Shown: positions 31,822-39,216 of the stretch, in pieces
How positions within the stretch are numbered: position 1 is the stretch's first letter
How the letters are laid out: every line of letters starts with the position of its first letter
Notes under the pieces: model-generated
Seen by the model: the letters and a program-made list of their open reading frames with translations, nothing else
Databases searched by the model: none
What the model was told of the DNA's origin: nothing
From: a virus
Strand: one strand, 5' to 3'
Virus record (IMG/VR): IMGVR_UViG_3300032205_000007
Span: 1-42,957 of that record
Length of the DNA stretch: 42,957 nucleotides
Program-made: the position numbers and the translations under genes

Positions 31822-32119
31822 GGTCGTTCTCCGTTGGTCGTTTCCCGACGACGCGAAGGTCGTCGATACGGTTGATGATCTTCTCGTCGAGCGCCAGTTG
31901 GACCAGCGCCGGAAGCCAGAAGACGGGGACTGAGTTGCGCATCCGCCATCCCGCGATGCTGCTGAGAGGCAGGCGGGGGTAGCCCCGCTCGACCAGTTTC
32001 TGGGCGATGCTCCTCGATGATCCAAGACCGAAGAGCATCTCATCGAAGCGCCACTGCGGCGGCGGATAGGTGTGCTTGCCCCAGCCACCGCGAGGGTAAT
32101 GTCCGCTGCCGTTGCTCAT
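31793..32119 (-). CDS. Helix-turn-helix-like protein, 108 aa
   Basis: The region RFDEMLFGLGSSRSIAQKLVERGYPRLPLSSIAGWRMRNSVPVFWLPALV has the spacing of a small helix-turn-helix unit: a helix, a short turn, a 'PLSSIAGWR' recognition helix and a follow-up helix. Similar Cro-like proteins in phages choose 'start codes' by the phrase IxxWRxRNxVP. The C-terminus is basic. It is the second gene of the minus unit, a fitting place for a transcription regulator. Confidence 0.6.
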   Translation of the reverse strand: MSNGSGHYPRGGWGKHTYPPPQWRFDEMLFGLGSSRSIAQKLVERGYPRLPLSSIAGWRMRNSVPVFWLPALVQLALDEKIINRIDDLRVVGKRPTENDHDNQRRRTA

Positions 32120-32122
32120 TGG

Positions 32123-32404
32123 TCACTCCTGTGATTTGGCCGCCAGCTTGAGCGACTTGACTTCACTATGCTTGATGAAGGGTTCGACGACCTCACGGCC
32201 GAGGGCGGCGATCAGCGACGCCTTGTCGATGGTCTCGCGGTTCGACACCTGCACGTAGGCGGTATACTGGCGGCCTTCGCGCTCCTCGGCGGAACCGTTC
32301 ATGAGGGCGCTGCGGAGGATTTCCTCGCGCTCCTGCATGATCTTGATTTCCTCGCGGAGGGCAGCAAGCTCATCGGCGGGGTGGATGTTGATCTCGTCGT
32401 TCAT
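32123..32404 (-). CDS. Hypothetical protein, first gene of minus unit, 93 aa
   Basis: ATG at 32404 with ACGGAGAAACGACC upstream, and a promoter at 32432-32460. Residues 1-40 are coiled coil (ADELAALREEIKIMQEREEILRSALM), followed by a beta/alpha part (YTAYVQVSNRETIDKASLIAALGREVVEPF). No family is recognised. As the first gene after an early-type promoter it may be made first after infection. Confidence 0.65.
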   Translation of the reverse strand: MNDEINIHPADELAALREEIKIMQEREEILRSALMNGSAEEREGRQYTAYVQVSNRETIDKASLIAALGREVVEPFIKHSEVKSLKLAAKSQE

Positions 32405-32431
32405 GGTCGTTTCTCCGTTTGCGATTTCGAC

Positions 32432-32460
32432 AACATAGGGCTTGCGTATCGAAACTTCAA
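32432..32460 (-). promoter_or_regulatory. Putative leftward promoter of the minus unit
   Basis: On the minus strand TTGAAG (32460-32455), 17-base spacer ending AAGCCC, then TATGTT (32437-32432). This matches the plus-strand copies at 39149 and 37492 closely, including the AGCCC word before the -10. It overlaps the rightward promoter at 32442-32470. Confidence 0.65.
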
Positions 32461-32470
32461 CCCCTATTTT
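32442..32470 (+). promoter_or_regulatory. Putative rightward promoter of the replication unit
   Basis: TTGCGT (32442-32447), 17-base spacer containing TTCAAC, then TATTTT (32465-32470). A GTTGAA half-site lies just downstream (32478-32483). Transcription would begin near 32477, 30 bases before the first gene. The two promoters share the CTTCAAC element. Confidence 0.5.
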
Positions 32471-32507
32471 ACCGAAAGTTGAAACTTTTCCGAAGGGGTG
32501 AAAACCA

Positions 32508-32666
32508 ATGTTCTGGCTCTGGCTACTCTGCCGTAGGTCCGACTGCCGTCCTTACCAGCACCGTCCAAAACGCAAGGGGCAGGACAGCAGGAAGGCGATG
32601 GTATTCATCTTCGCCATCTTCGTCGCATCCCTCTGGACCGTGCTCTCCCAGATGGTGAAGCCATGA
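32508..32666 (+). CDS. Small membrane protein, 52 aa
   Basis: ATG follows CCGAAGGGGTGAAAACCA; stop overlaps the polymerase start (ATGA). The N-terminus MFWLWLLCRRSDCRPYQ is aromatic and then basic, and the C-terminal half has one membrane helix (AMVFIFAIFVASLWTVL). No family is recognised. It is the first gene of the rightward unit. Confidence 0.6.
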   Translation: MFWLWLLCRRSDCRPYQHRPKRKGQDSRKAMVFIFAIFVASLWTVLSQMVKP

Positions 32667-34576
32667 CCAACCGCATCCTGCACCTCGACCTCGAAACCTT
32701 CGGCAGCCTCGACCTGAAGACGGTCGGGGTCGAGAACTATGTCGAGGACCCGATGTTCGATGTCACCGTGGTGGCATGGGCGTTCGACAACGACAAGGTG
32801 TCTTCGGTGTCGTGGCCCAATACGCGAAGGCTGCCGAACCATCTCATCGCGCACATAGAGAACGGCGGCGAGGTGAGGGCGTGGGTGAAGGCGTTCGAAT
32901 GGAACGTGCTGCGGCGGTTCTACCGGCTCGATGTCGCCCCCGAGCAGATGGTCTGCACGATGCAGAAGGCTCTGGCCTACGGCCTGCCGGGGAAGCTGCT
33001 CGATGCAGGCAAGGCGCTGAATGCTGCGGTCATAAAGGACGAGACGGCCCGGCGGCTGATGCTCGACATGTCGAAGCCGAGGAAGGATGGATCATCGTGG
33101 CATGCACAGGCGGCGCTGGGCAACGCCGCTGCAGTCCTCAAGCTCGATAGTCTGGCGGCCTACTGTCGCGGCGATGTCGAAGCCGAACGCTGCATCGACG
33201 GCATGGTGCCGGACCTCTCGTCGAAGGAGGCTGCGCTGTCGGTCTTGGACGCCAAGATGAACGAGAAGGGGCTCTTGGTCGACAAGCTGTCCGTGATGGC
33301 GCTGCTGAAGGCGGCGACGATAGCGCGGTCGAACCTGTGCATGGAGGCGAACAAGCTGACATCCGGCAAGGTGACGAACCCCGGCACGGAGAGCGGAAGG
33401 GTGCTGGTCTGGCTCGGCGACGCAGGGCTGATGCTGCCGGACCTGACGAAGGACACGGTGGCTACGGCTCTGGCGCAGGGGAGCCTCGACCCTAGGGTGC
33501 GGAGGCTCCTGCAGATCAGGCAGGCGCTGGCGAGGACATCGCTGGCGAAGCTCGATGCGATGATGGCGGTGGCCTCCAGCATCGACGGCCGGGCGAGGAA
33601 CATGCTGCAGTTCAATGGGGCAGGACGGACGCTGCGGTGGGCGGGTCGGCTGATCCAGCCGCAGAACCTTCCGCGGCCGGTCAAGGGGCTAGACCCCGCC
33701 AAGGTCATCGCGAAGGCGGTCCACGGGCCGGAGGACATGGGGCTCCTGTCGGCCGATGTGCTGCACGACCTCTCCAAGTGCCTCAGGGCGATGTTCACGG
33801 CGGTTCAGGGCATGGTGTTGGTGTCGGTCGACTTCAGTCAGATCGAAGCTCGCGTGCTGGCGTGGCTGGCGGGGCAGGTGGATGTTCTGGAAACCTTCAG
33901 GAAGGGCGAGGATGTCTATGTGCTGCAGGCCTCGAAGGTGGGGTCAGCCGACCGGCAGCTTGGCAAGGTGCTGGTGCTTGCATGCGGCTTCGGCATGGGA
34001 GGATCGAAGTTTCTGGATACTGCGGCAACCTACGGGGTGGTGCTGACGGGCTATGAGGCGCAGGCCTTCGTCGATGCATGGCGCAAGGGCAATCCGAGGA
34101 TCGTGTCGTATTGGTACGATGTCGAGAAGGCGGTCAAGGCGGCGGTGCTGCGGCAGGGCGTGGTGACGACGGCGGGTCGGCTGTCGTTCCGCATGACGAA
34201 GGGGGTGCTGCAGATGAAGAAGCCGAACGGCGAGAAGCTCAACTACCACAACATGCGCTTCGACCGCGACGGCGGCCTGATCTTCGACGGCGTCAACGGC
34301 ACGACGAAGAAGTGGGGGGTCGAGAGGACCTATGGCGGTCGTCTGGTGGAGAACGCGGTCCAGTCGGTGGCTCGGGACATCATGGCGGAGGCGATGCTCA
34401 GGGTCGAGCGGCAGTTCCGCATGGTGCCGGTGCTGACGGTCCACGATGAACTGGTCTGGGAAACGTACGAAGTCAGTGAAAGCGGGCTGAAGTTTCTGGT
34501 CGATGGGGTGCCGCCGTGGGCCTCGGGCCTGCCGGTGGCTTCGGAACTGCACATAGGTTTCCGATACGGAAAGTGA
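32663..34576 (+). CDS. Family A DNA polymerase, 637 aa
   Basis: Replicative polymerase. The N-terminal 3'-5' exonuclease domain has Asp9 and Glu11 in HLDLETFG and a late motif AAYCRGDVEAE. Polymerase motif A is SVDFSQIEAR (Asp390), motif B is Arg431-x3-Lys435 with Phe443-Gly444, and motif C is VHDELVWE (Asp595, Glu596). Phe in motif B, as in E. coli Pol I rather than T7 (Tyr), predicts discrimination against dideoxynucleotides. Length is close to compact phage enzymes. It is followed by the primase-helicase, forming a replication cluster. Confidence 0.95.
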   Translation: MTNRILHLDLETFGSLDLKTVGVENYVEDPMFDVTVVAWAFDNDKVSSVSWPNTRRLPNHLIAHIENGGEVRAWVKAFEWNVLRRFYRLDVAPEQMVCTMQKALAYGLPGKLLDAGKALNAAVIKDETARRLMLDMSKPRKDGSSWHAQAALGNAAAVLKLDSLAAYCRGDVEAERCIDGMVPDLSSKEAALSVLDAKMNEKGLLVDKLSVMALLKAATIARSNLCMEANKLTSGKVTNPGTESGRVLVWLGDAGLMLPDLTKDTVATALAQGSLDPRVRRLLQIRQALARTSLAKLDAMMAVASSIDGRARNMLQFNGAGRTLRWAGRLIQPQNLPRPVKGLDPAKVIAKAVHGPEDMGLLSADVLHDLSKCLRAMFTAVQGMVLVSVDFSQIEARVLAWLAGQVDVLETFRKGEDVYVLQASKVGSADRQLGKVLVLACGFGMGGSKFLDTAATYGVVLTGYEAQAFVDAWRKGNPRIVSYWYDVEKAVKAAVLRQGVVTTAGRLSFRMTKGVLQMKKPNGEKLNYHNMRFDRDGGLIFDGVNGTTKKWGVERTYGGRLVENAVQSVARDIMAEAMLRVERQFRMVPVLTVHDELVWETYEVSESGLKFLVDGVPPWASGLPVASELHIGFRYGK

Positions 34577-34603
34577 AACGGCCAAAAGGGAAAGGGCGCG
34601 AAA

Positions 34604-34843
34604 ATGAGCACCAACAGGAACATCAGGGAAGTCAGGAACTACCTCGACGCCTTAGGCGTCGAGGTGCTGTCGATGCGGCACAACAGGCACATCGTAATGC
34701 GCTGCAGGGTGCATGGGAAGGAGTTCTCGATGACGATGTCGGTGACGCCGAAACATGGGGAGGCCGCCATGCACTGCATGCGGCGGCAGATACGCGACCT
34801 CGTCGCCAAGGCGAAGGAAGATGTGGTGGGGAATAGGCGCTGA
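34604..34843 (+). CDS. HicA-like small basic protein, 79 aa
   Basis: The fold pattern (RNYLDALGVEVLSMRHNRHIVMRCRVHGKEFSMTMSVTP, then RRQIRDLVAKAKED) resembles the small double-stranded-RNA-binding-like fold of HicA toxins; the catalytic His is plausible in RHNRHIV. Phages carry many such proteins without an antitoxin. No HicB gene is next to it, so a toxin role is not supported. An RNA-binding role is possible. Confidence 0.6.
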   Translation: MSTNRNIREVRNYLDALGVEVLSMRHNRHIVMRCRVHGKEFSMTMSVTPKHGEAAMHCMRRQIRDLVAKAKEDVVGNRR

Positions 34844-34888
34844 GGGGGCCAGATGTTGTGGCTCGACAGATCGTAGTCGGCTGAATAA

Positions 34889-34949
34889 ATTAGGCGGCAC
34901 TGATGAACTGGGCGGGGGGCGCACGAAGGTTCATCAAGTGCCGCCTAAT
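34889..34949. other. Long stem-loop upstream of the primase gene
   Basis: Arms 34889-34908 and 34929-34949 pair over 20 bp with one bulged A (34937); the 20-base loop is G-rich. A -35/-10 pair (TCGACA at 34863, TAAATT at 34886, 17 bases apart) lies at its left foot. A 20-codon frame (ATG 34903 to TAA 34965) overlaps it. It could be a regulatory RNA leader, a terminator-like block for the polymerase transcript or a replication structure. The rest of 34844-35054 has no gene I can support. Confidence 0.6.
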
Positions 34950-35054
34950 AGACCCTGAGGAGTAACGACCAAGAAACAACCCAAGGGAGCCGGGTAGAGT
35001 TCCGAGACGGAGACGCAGCCGGTTCTGCGTCATAGATAGCGAAAGACTTCAACT

Positions 35055-37289
35055 ATGACAATAGGCGCGATGGACTTTCTCAATCGCCTTTTCGACAACA
35101 ATCTGCGGGGAATATACGTCTGTTCGAGCGATGGGTGGTCGCCCATCCTAGGCGGCAGCGTCGACAGCCTCCACCACAAGGATGGGCACTATTTCTGCCC
35201 TGCGAGGCTGAAGGGCCTGAAGGACGGAAGGCGCATCGCAGAGATGGTCGAGAGGGTGCATGCGGTGGTGGTGGACGATGTCGGCACGAAGATAGCTTGG
35301 GCCGACGTGTTCCAGACCGACGTTCCGCAGCCTTCATGGGTGATCGAGACATCGAAGGGGAACTTTCAGGTCGGATGGGCATGCCGCGAAGGCTGGGGCC
35401 TCATGGGGTGGACGGCATGGCGCTCGCGGCTGCGGTGGGTGTCGGATGGACCCGATGCGGTTCACTGGTTCAGGCTGCCTTCGGGAATGAACCCCAAGAA
35501 CGGGTTCCGCACGAGGCTGGTGTCGACGGGGCCGGTGTACGCCAAGGCGGCGGAGTTGTCGGCGCTGGCGACGGGGGCTCCGGCCGTCGTGACGCCCGGC
35601 GTCATGGGGCATGATGTCGAGGCTCCGGCGTGGATGGTCGAGGCGGTCTTGGGGCTGATGCCGAACGACGATGCGGCGGGGTACGACTACGATGCTTGGA
35701 TCGCGATAGGGCATGCCGTCAAGGCGGCATGCGGCGAAGCAGGGAGGGAGCCATGGAAGGACTGGTCTTCGCTGCAGCCTCAGGGGGTCGATCTGGACGA
35801 CAAGTGGGACAGTTTCGACCCGAGGTCGTCGTCGGGGTTCCGCAAGCTGGAGCGAGAGGCCGTAGCCCGGTCGGGGTTGGGGAAGGTGGCGGGAGCGGTG
35901 TTCGACGACGGTTACTTGGAGCCCGCCGAGGCCGAGGCTCCGGCGGCTGGACTGCCGAGGTCGAAGCAACTGGACTATGCGACGTACATCACCTCGATGC
36001 ATGGAGGGCGGCTGCGCTTCAACCTCGACAGGAGGGCGTGGCATGAGTTCGATGGGGTCATATGGCGGCCGTGCACGGCTGGGGTGCAGCGCGCTGCGGA
36101 GCTTTCGCAGGCGATATCGCTTCTGGCCCCACCGAAGGGGAGGGGGGAGGCCGACAACACGGTGCTGTCGTTCCACCGTGGGGTCGAGGGTTTGTGCCGC
36201 GACCGCCCTGCGCTGCAGGCTCTGGAGAAGGATTTCGATGCAGACCCTTGGCTTCTGGGGACGCCGGGAGGGGTGGTCGACCTGCGGACGGGGGTGCTTC
36301 GCGCGGCCGTGGCGGGGGACATGATTTCGAAGTCGACGGCGGTGGCACCCGCGGCGGTGGAGGATTGTCCACGGTGGAAACGGTTCGTAGGGGAAGTGAC
36401 GCAGGGCGACATCGAGAGCGCTGTGTTCCTGCAGCAATATGCTGGCTACTGCCTGACGGGGGTGACGACGGAGCAGATGCTGCTGTTCCTGTGGGGGTCC
36501 GGCGGCAACGGCAAGTCGGTGTTCTGCGACACTCTGGCGGGGGTTCTGGGGGACTACCACGTCAAGCCTGCGGCGGACGTATTCATCAAGAAGGCGCACG
36601 GCATGGGGCACCGCTCGGTGCTGGCTGCATTGGCGGGGGCAAGGCTGTGCACGATCTCCGAGGTGCCGCATGGGGCCTCATGGGATGAGACGCTGATCAA
36701 GGATGTGACCGGAGGGGGGTCGATCACGGCGAACTTCATGCACCAGAACCCGTTCACGTTTTCTCCGGCGTTCAAGCTTCTGGCGTACGGCAACCACCAA
36801 CCGTCGTTTCCCGGAGGGATAGACGATGCGATCAAGCGGAGGTTCCGCATGATGGAATTCCTGTTCCGGCCGAAGGTGGCCGACAAGGGGTTGATGAAGG
36901 GGCTGGAGAAGGAGTGGGGAGGGATATTGCGGTGGGCGATTGTGGGAGGGCTGTCGTGGGCAAAGGTGGGGTTCATGCTGCCGGATCGCGTGGAGAAGGC
37001 GACGGACAGGTTCTTCGATGAGCAGGACCTTTTCGGGCAGTGGGCTGGGGCGTGCATCGCCAAGGCGTCGGGGTCGAAGGCAAAGGCGTCGGACCTTTTC
37101 AGGTCGTGGACAGAGTGGCGGAATGCGCAGGGCGACCACGCATCGCTCGATAACGCCACGGCTTTCGGAAGGGCTCTGATCGAAAAATTGGGGCTGAAGA
37201 GGCGAAAATCGATGGGTTTAGCCGTGTATGAAGATATCAAAATTCTGTCGCGAGCCCCTGATGCGTTTGATGATATCAACGAAGGCTGA
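35055..37289 (+). CDS. Primase-helicase (D5-like), 744 aa
   Basis: Unwinds DNA and probably makes primers. N-terminal 230 residues resemble RepB/AEP-type primase regions (VVVDDVGTKIAW, SWVIETSKGNFQVGWA at about 95). Residues 200-275 look like a PriCT_2 linker (YDYDAWIAIGHAVKAA, WKDWSSLQPQGVDLDDKWDSF). The C-terminal SF3 helicase has LWGSGGNGKS (481-488), LCTISEVPHG, LLAYGNHQPSF and KRRFRMMEF. The ATG at 35055 has a poor ribosome site; ATG 35070 is an alternative. Typical D5-family length. A large inverted repeat begins one base after its stop. Confidence 0.9.
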   Translation: MTIGAMDFLNRLFDNNLRGIYVCSSDGWSPILGGSVDSLHHKDGHYFCPARLKGLKDGRRIAEMVERVHAVVVDDVGTKIAWADVFQTDVPQPSWVIETSKGNFQVGWACREGWGLMGWTAWRSRLRWVSDGPDAVHWFRLPSGMNPKNGFRTRLVSTGPVYAKAAELSALATGAPAVVTPGVMGHDVEAPAWMVEAVLGLMPNDDAAGYDYDAWIAIGHAVKAACGEAGREPWKDWSSLQPQGVDLDDKWDSFDPRSSSGFRKLEREAVARSGLGKVAGAVFDDGYLEPAEAEAPAAGLPRSKQLDYATYITSMHGGRLRFNLDRRAWHEFDGVIWRPCTAGVQRAAELSQAISLLAPPKGRGEADNTVLSFHRGVEGLCRDRPALQALEKDFDADPWLLGTPGGVVDLRTGVLRAAVAGDMISKSTAVAPAAVEDCPRWKRFVGEVTQGDIESAVFLQQYAGYCLTGVTTEQMLLFLWGSGGNGKSVFCDTLAGVLGDYHVKPAADVFIKKAHGMGHRSVLAALAGARLCTISEVPHGASWDETLIKDVTGGGSITANFMHQNPFTFSPAFKLLAYGNHQPSFPGGIDDAIKRRFRMMEFLFRPKVADKGLMKGLEKEWGGILRWAIVGGLSWAKVGFMLPDRVEKATDRFFDEQDLFGQWAGACIAKASGSKAKASDLFRSWTEWRNAQGDHASLDNATAFGRALIEKLGLKRRKSMGLAVYEDIKILSRAPDAFDDINEG

Positions 37290-37432
37290 AACCCTTGTGG
37301 CGCAAGGGTTGGGGGGGGTTAGAGACGGTCTCCCGTTAATCGCTATAAAGCGTTTTTGATATCCTCGCGCGCGCTATGGGGAATAACGGGAAACAGTCTC
37401 TAACCCCCCCCAACCCTTGCGCCATAAGGGTT
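37290..37432. repeat. 37-bp inverted repeat around an AT-rich core; candidate origin
   Basis: Arm 37290-37326 is the complement of 37396-37432 with one mismatch in 37. Each arm is itself able to fold (AACCCTTG, short loop, CAAGGGTT) and includes eight consecutive G or C. Inside, CCCGTTA and TAACGGG pair, flanking an AT-rich stretch (37336-37362). It starts directly behind the primase-helicase stop. A replication origin is the leading idea; the right arm followed by T-runs could also end primase transcripts. Confidence 0.8.
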
Positions 37433-37491
37433 TTGGCTTTTGCCGCAGGAAGGGGGGCTCAAAAAAGTTTGAAAAATTCACTTTTGGAGCC

Positions 37492-37520
37492 TTGACTTGA
37501 AGAATTCAGAGCCTTATGTT
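37492..37520 (+). promoter_or_regulatory. Putative promoter of the AAA+ ATPase gene
   Basis: TTGACT (37492-37497), 17-base spacer with TTGAA-GAA-TTCA and AGAGCC, then TATGTT (37515-37520). The transcript start would be near 37527, about 42 bases before the ATG at 37569. The 130 bases between the inverted repeat and this gene hold no other coding sequence. Confidence 0.65.
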
Positions 37521-37568
37521 GGGTCCATCGAAACGGGGCCGAGGCCTCACCCAGCAGGAGTAACGACC

Positions 37569-39143
37569 ATGACGAACATCGCCATCCCGACCGCCGCCCG
37601 TGCCAAGGTCCGGGCCTACATCAAGGGCCAGTCCGGCTTCACGAAGTTCTGCGCCGTGCGCGGCATCGACAGCCGCGAGGCGAAGAACAAGGACCTCATC
37701 GACTTTGCAGAGAGGTTCGGCATCCTCGGCAAGGTCATGGAGATCATTGCAGCCGAGACCAGCAAGCCTGTCCTCCTCCCTTCCACTGCCGCTGTTGCTG
37801 CGGCGATCAAGCCCATCACGCCAGTGGCGAAGGCTGCGATCCTGAAGCAGGTCGAGGTCCTCGTCCCGCTGGACAACAGCGAGGTGGTCGAGGTGCCGCA
37901 GGCAGAGGCTCCGAAGGCGAGGGAAGTCTGGGACGTTTCGGATGTGCTGTCGGAGGTCGAACCCCTGCTGAGCCCGATGGTCCGCAAGGCCATCGAGAAG
38001 GCTCTCGCCCCGGTGGTCGAGAAGGCCAACAGGCCTGCGGAGGTCATCGAGCGCATCGTCACGGTCCATGCCGAGGCTGCCCCCGTCGCGCCGCAGGGTG
38101 CTGCGCCTTATGCCGAGAAGACCGGCAAGGCCATCGAGGTCGGGAAGCTGTTCGGGATGAAGGACAAGAGCCCCTTCACGCAGCGTCAGGTCAGCCTGTG
38201 GAATGCGCATGGAGCCGCTCCTGCGGTCGATCCGTTCTACGTCGTCGACGATGTCAACATGGGGTTGCTCGCCACCGCCATGGAGCATGGCACCAACGTC
38301 TGGCTGGTGGGTCCCGCAGGCTCCGGCAAGACGAGCATGCCGGAACAGGCCTGCGCCTATACGGGGAGGCCTTTCGCCAAGATCGGCTTTACGCGGCAGA
38401 CCGAGGTGGCCGACCTCGTGGGCGGCGATGGCTTCCGCAAGGGTGAGACCGAGTGGCAGGACGGAGCCCTGATCGCAGCGATGCGCAGGCCCGGGACCGT
38501 CATCCTCTTCGATGAGCCGACCATTGCCCCTGCAGGTGTGCAGGCGGTCATTCAGGCGGTCGCAGACGATCATCGTTCCTACACCATCCATGCCACCGGG
38601 GAGGTGGTGAAGGCTGCCCCCGGCGTCGTCTTCGTCATCGCCGACAACACCAACGGCGCAGGCGATGAGACCGGCCAGTATGCTGGCACCAATCAGGCGA
38701 ACGCCGCCTTGGTGAACAGGTTCAAGCGCATGATCCAAGTGAGCTACATGGACCGCGAGGAGGAGGCTGCGGCGCTGGTCAACCATACTTCCATCCCGAA
38801 GCCCGCCGCCCTGCATGTGGTGGACTTCTTCGCCAGAGCCCGCAAGCTGCCGGAGATGGAAGGCGCAGTGCTGAGCCTTCGCCAGATGACCGGCTTCGTC
38901 AACACGGTCAAGGATGGTTTCGGCTCGGCCCTTGCCTTCAGCGTGGCTGTCCTGAACAAGATGCCCGGCACGGAGCGCGCCGCAGTGCAGGCCCTCGCCA
39001 CGCTGGAGTGGAACGCCAAGTTCGAGGCCCTGATGCTGGGCAAGGACCAGCAGGAGGCCGCGAAGCCTGCGACCGCCGATGCAAGCGACAGCCGCGCGGC
39101 GAAGGCGTTCGACGATGATGTCTCATCGAGCCTAAATCGTTAG
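37569..39143 (+). CDS. MoxR/CobS-like AAA+ ATPase, 524 aa
   Basis: The ATG at 37569 follows GCAGGAGTAACGACC; the earlier ATG (37497) lies within the promoter. Residues 1-220 are a helical and Ala/Val/Glu-rich region without a known domain. The AAA+ core has VGPAGSGKT (Walker A, 248-255), VILFDEPT (Walker B, Asp315), and FVIADNTNGAG, NRFKRMIQV (sensor/arginine finger region). Such AAA+ proteins act with a VWA partner, as CobS does with CobT in cobaltochelatase or MoxR with its VWA co-factor. The next gene encodes that partner type. Confidence 0.88.
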   Translation: MTNIAIPTAARAKVRAYIKGQSGFTKFCAVRGIDSREAKNKDLIDFAERFGILGKVMEIIAAETSKPVLLPSTAAVAAAIKPITPVAKAAILKQVEVLVPLDNSEVVEVPQAEAPKAREVWDVSDVLSEVEPLLSPMVRKAIEKALAPVVEKANRPAEVIERIVTVHAEAAPVAPQGAAPYAEKTGKAIEVGKLFGMKDKSPFTQRQVSLWNAHGAAPAVDPFYVVDDVNMGLLATAMEHGTNVWLVGPAGSGKTSMPEQACAYTGRPFAKIGFTRQTEVADLVGGDGFRKGETEWQDGALIAAMRRPGTVILFDEPTIAPAGVQAVIQAVADDHRSYTIHATGEVVKAAPGVVFVIADNTNGAGDETGQYAGTNQANAALVNRFKRMIQVSYMDREEEAAALVNHTSIPKPAALHVVDFFARARKLPEMEGAVLSLRQMTGFVNTVKDGFGSALAFSVAVLNKMPGTERAAVQALATLEWNAKFEALMLGKDQQEAAKPATADASDSRAAKAFDDDVSSSLNR

Positions 39144-39148
39144 AGCTA

Positions 39149-39178
39149 GTTGATATCTTCAACGAGAGCCCCTATGTT
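39149..39178 (+). promoter_or_regulatory. Putative promoter of the VWA gene with nested inverted repeat
   Basis: Dyad GTTGA-TATCT-TCAAC at 39149-39163; -35 TTGATA (39150-39155), 17-base spacer, -10 TATGTT (39173-39178). The -10 is exactly the loop of an 8-bp inverted repeat AGAGCCCC...GGGGCTCT (39165-39186). The arrangement could hold the -10 open or closed depending on a bound factor. Confidence 0.7.
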
Positions 39179-39216
39179 GGGGCTCTCGACCAACCAACCA
39201 ACCGGAGAAACGACCG

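Noticed and set aside
34604-34843. HicA-HicB toxin-antitoxin pair
   Set aside because: Only a HicA-like fold is seen; no HicB-like gene is adjacent.
35334-36671. 445-residue minus-strand frame opposite the primase
   Set aside because: Arg/Pro/His-rich shadow without a domain.
37290-37432. Hairpin-telomere resolution site of an N15-type linear plasmid phage
   Set aside because: The centre is not a continuous palindrome, no protelomerase gene is present, and the window appears circularly joined.
37506-38816. 436-residue minus-strand frame opposite the AAA+ gene
   Set aside because: Shadow of the ATPase gene, with no ribosome site or domain.
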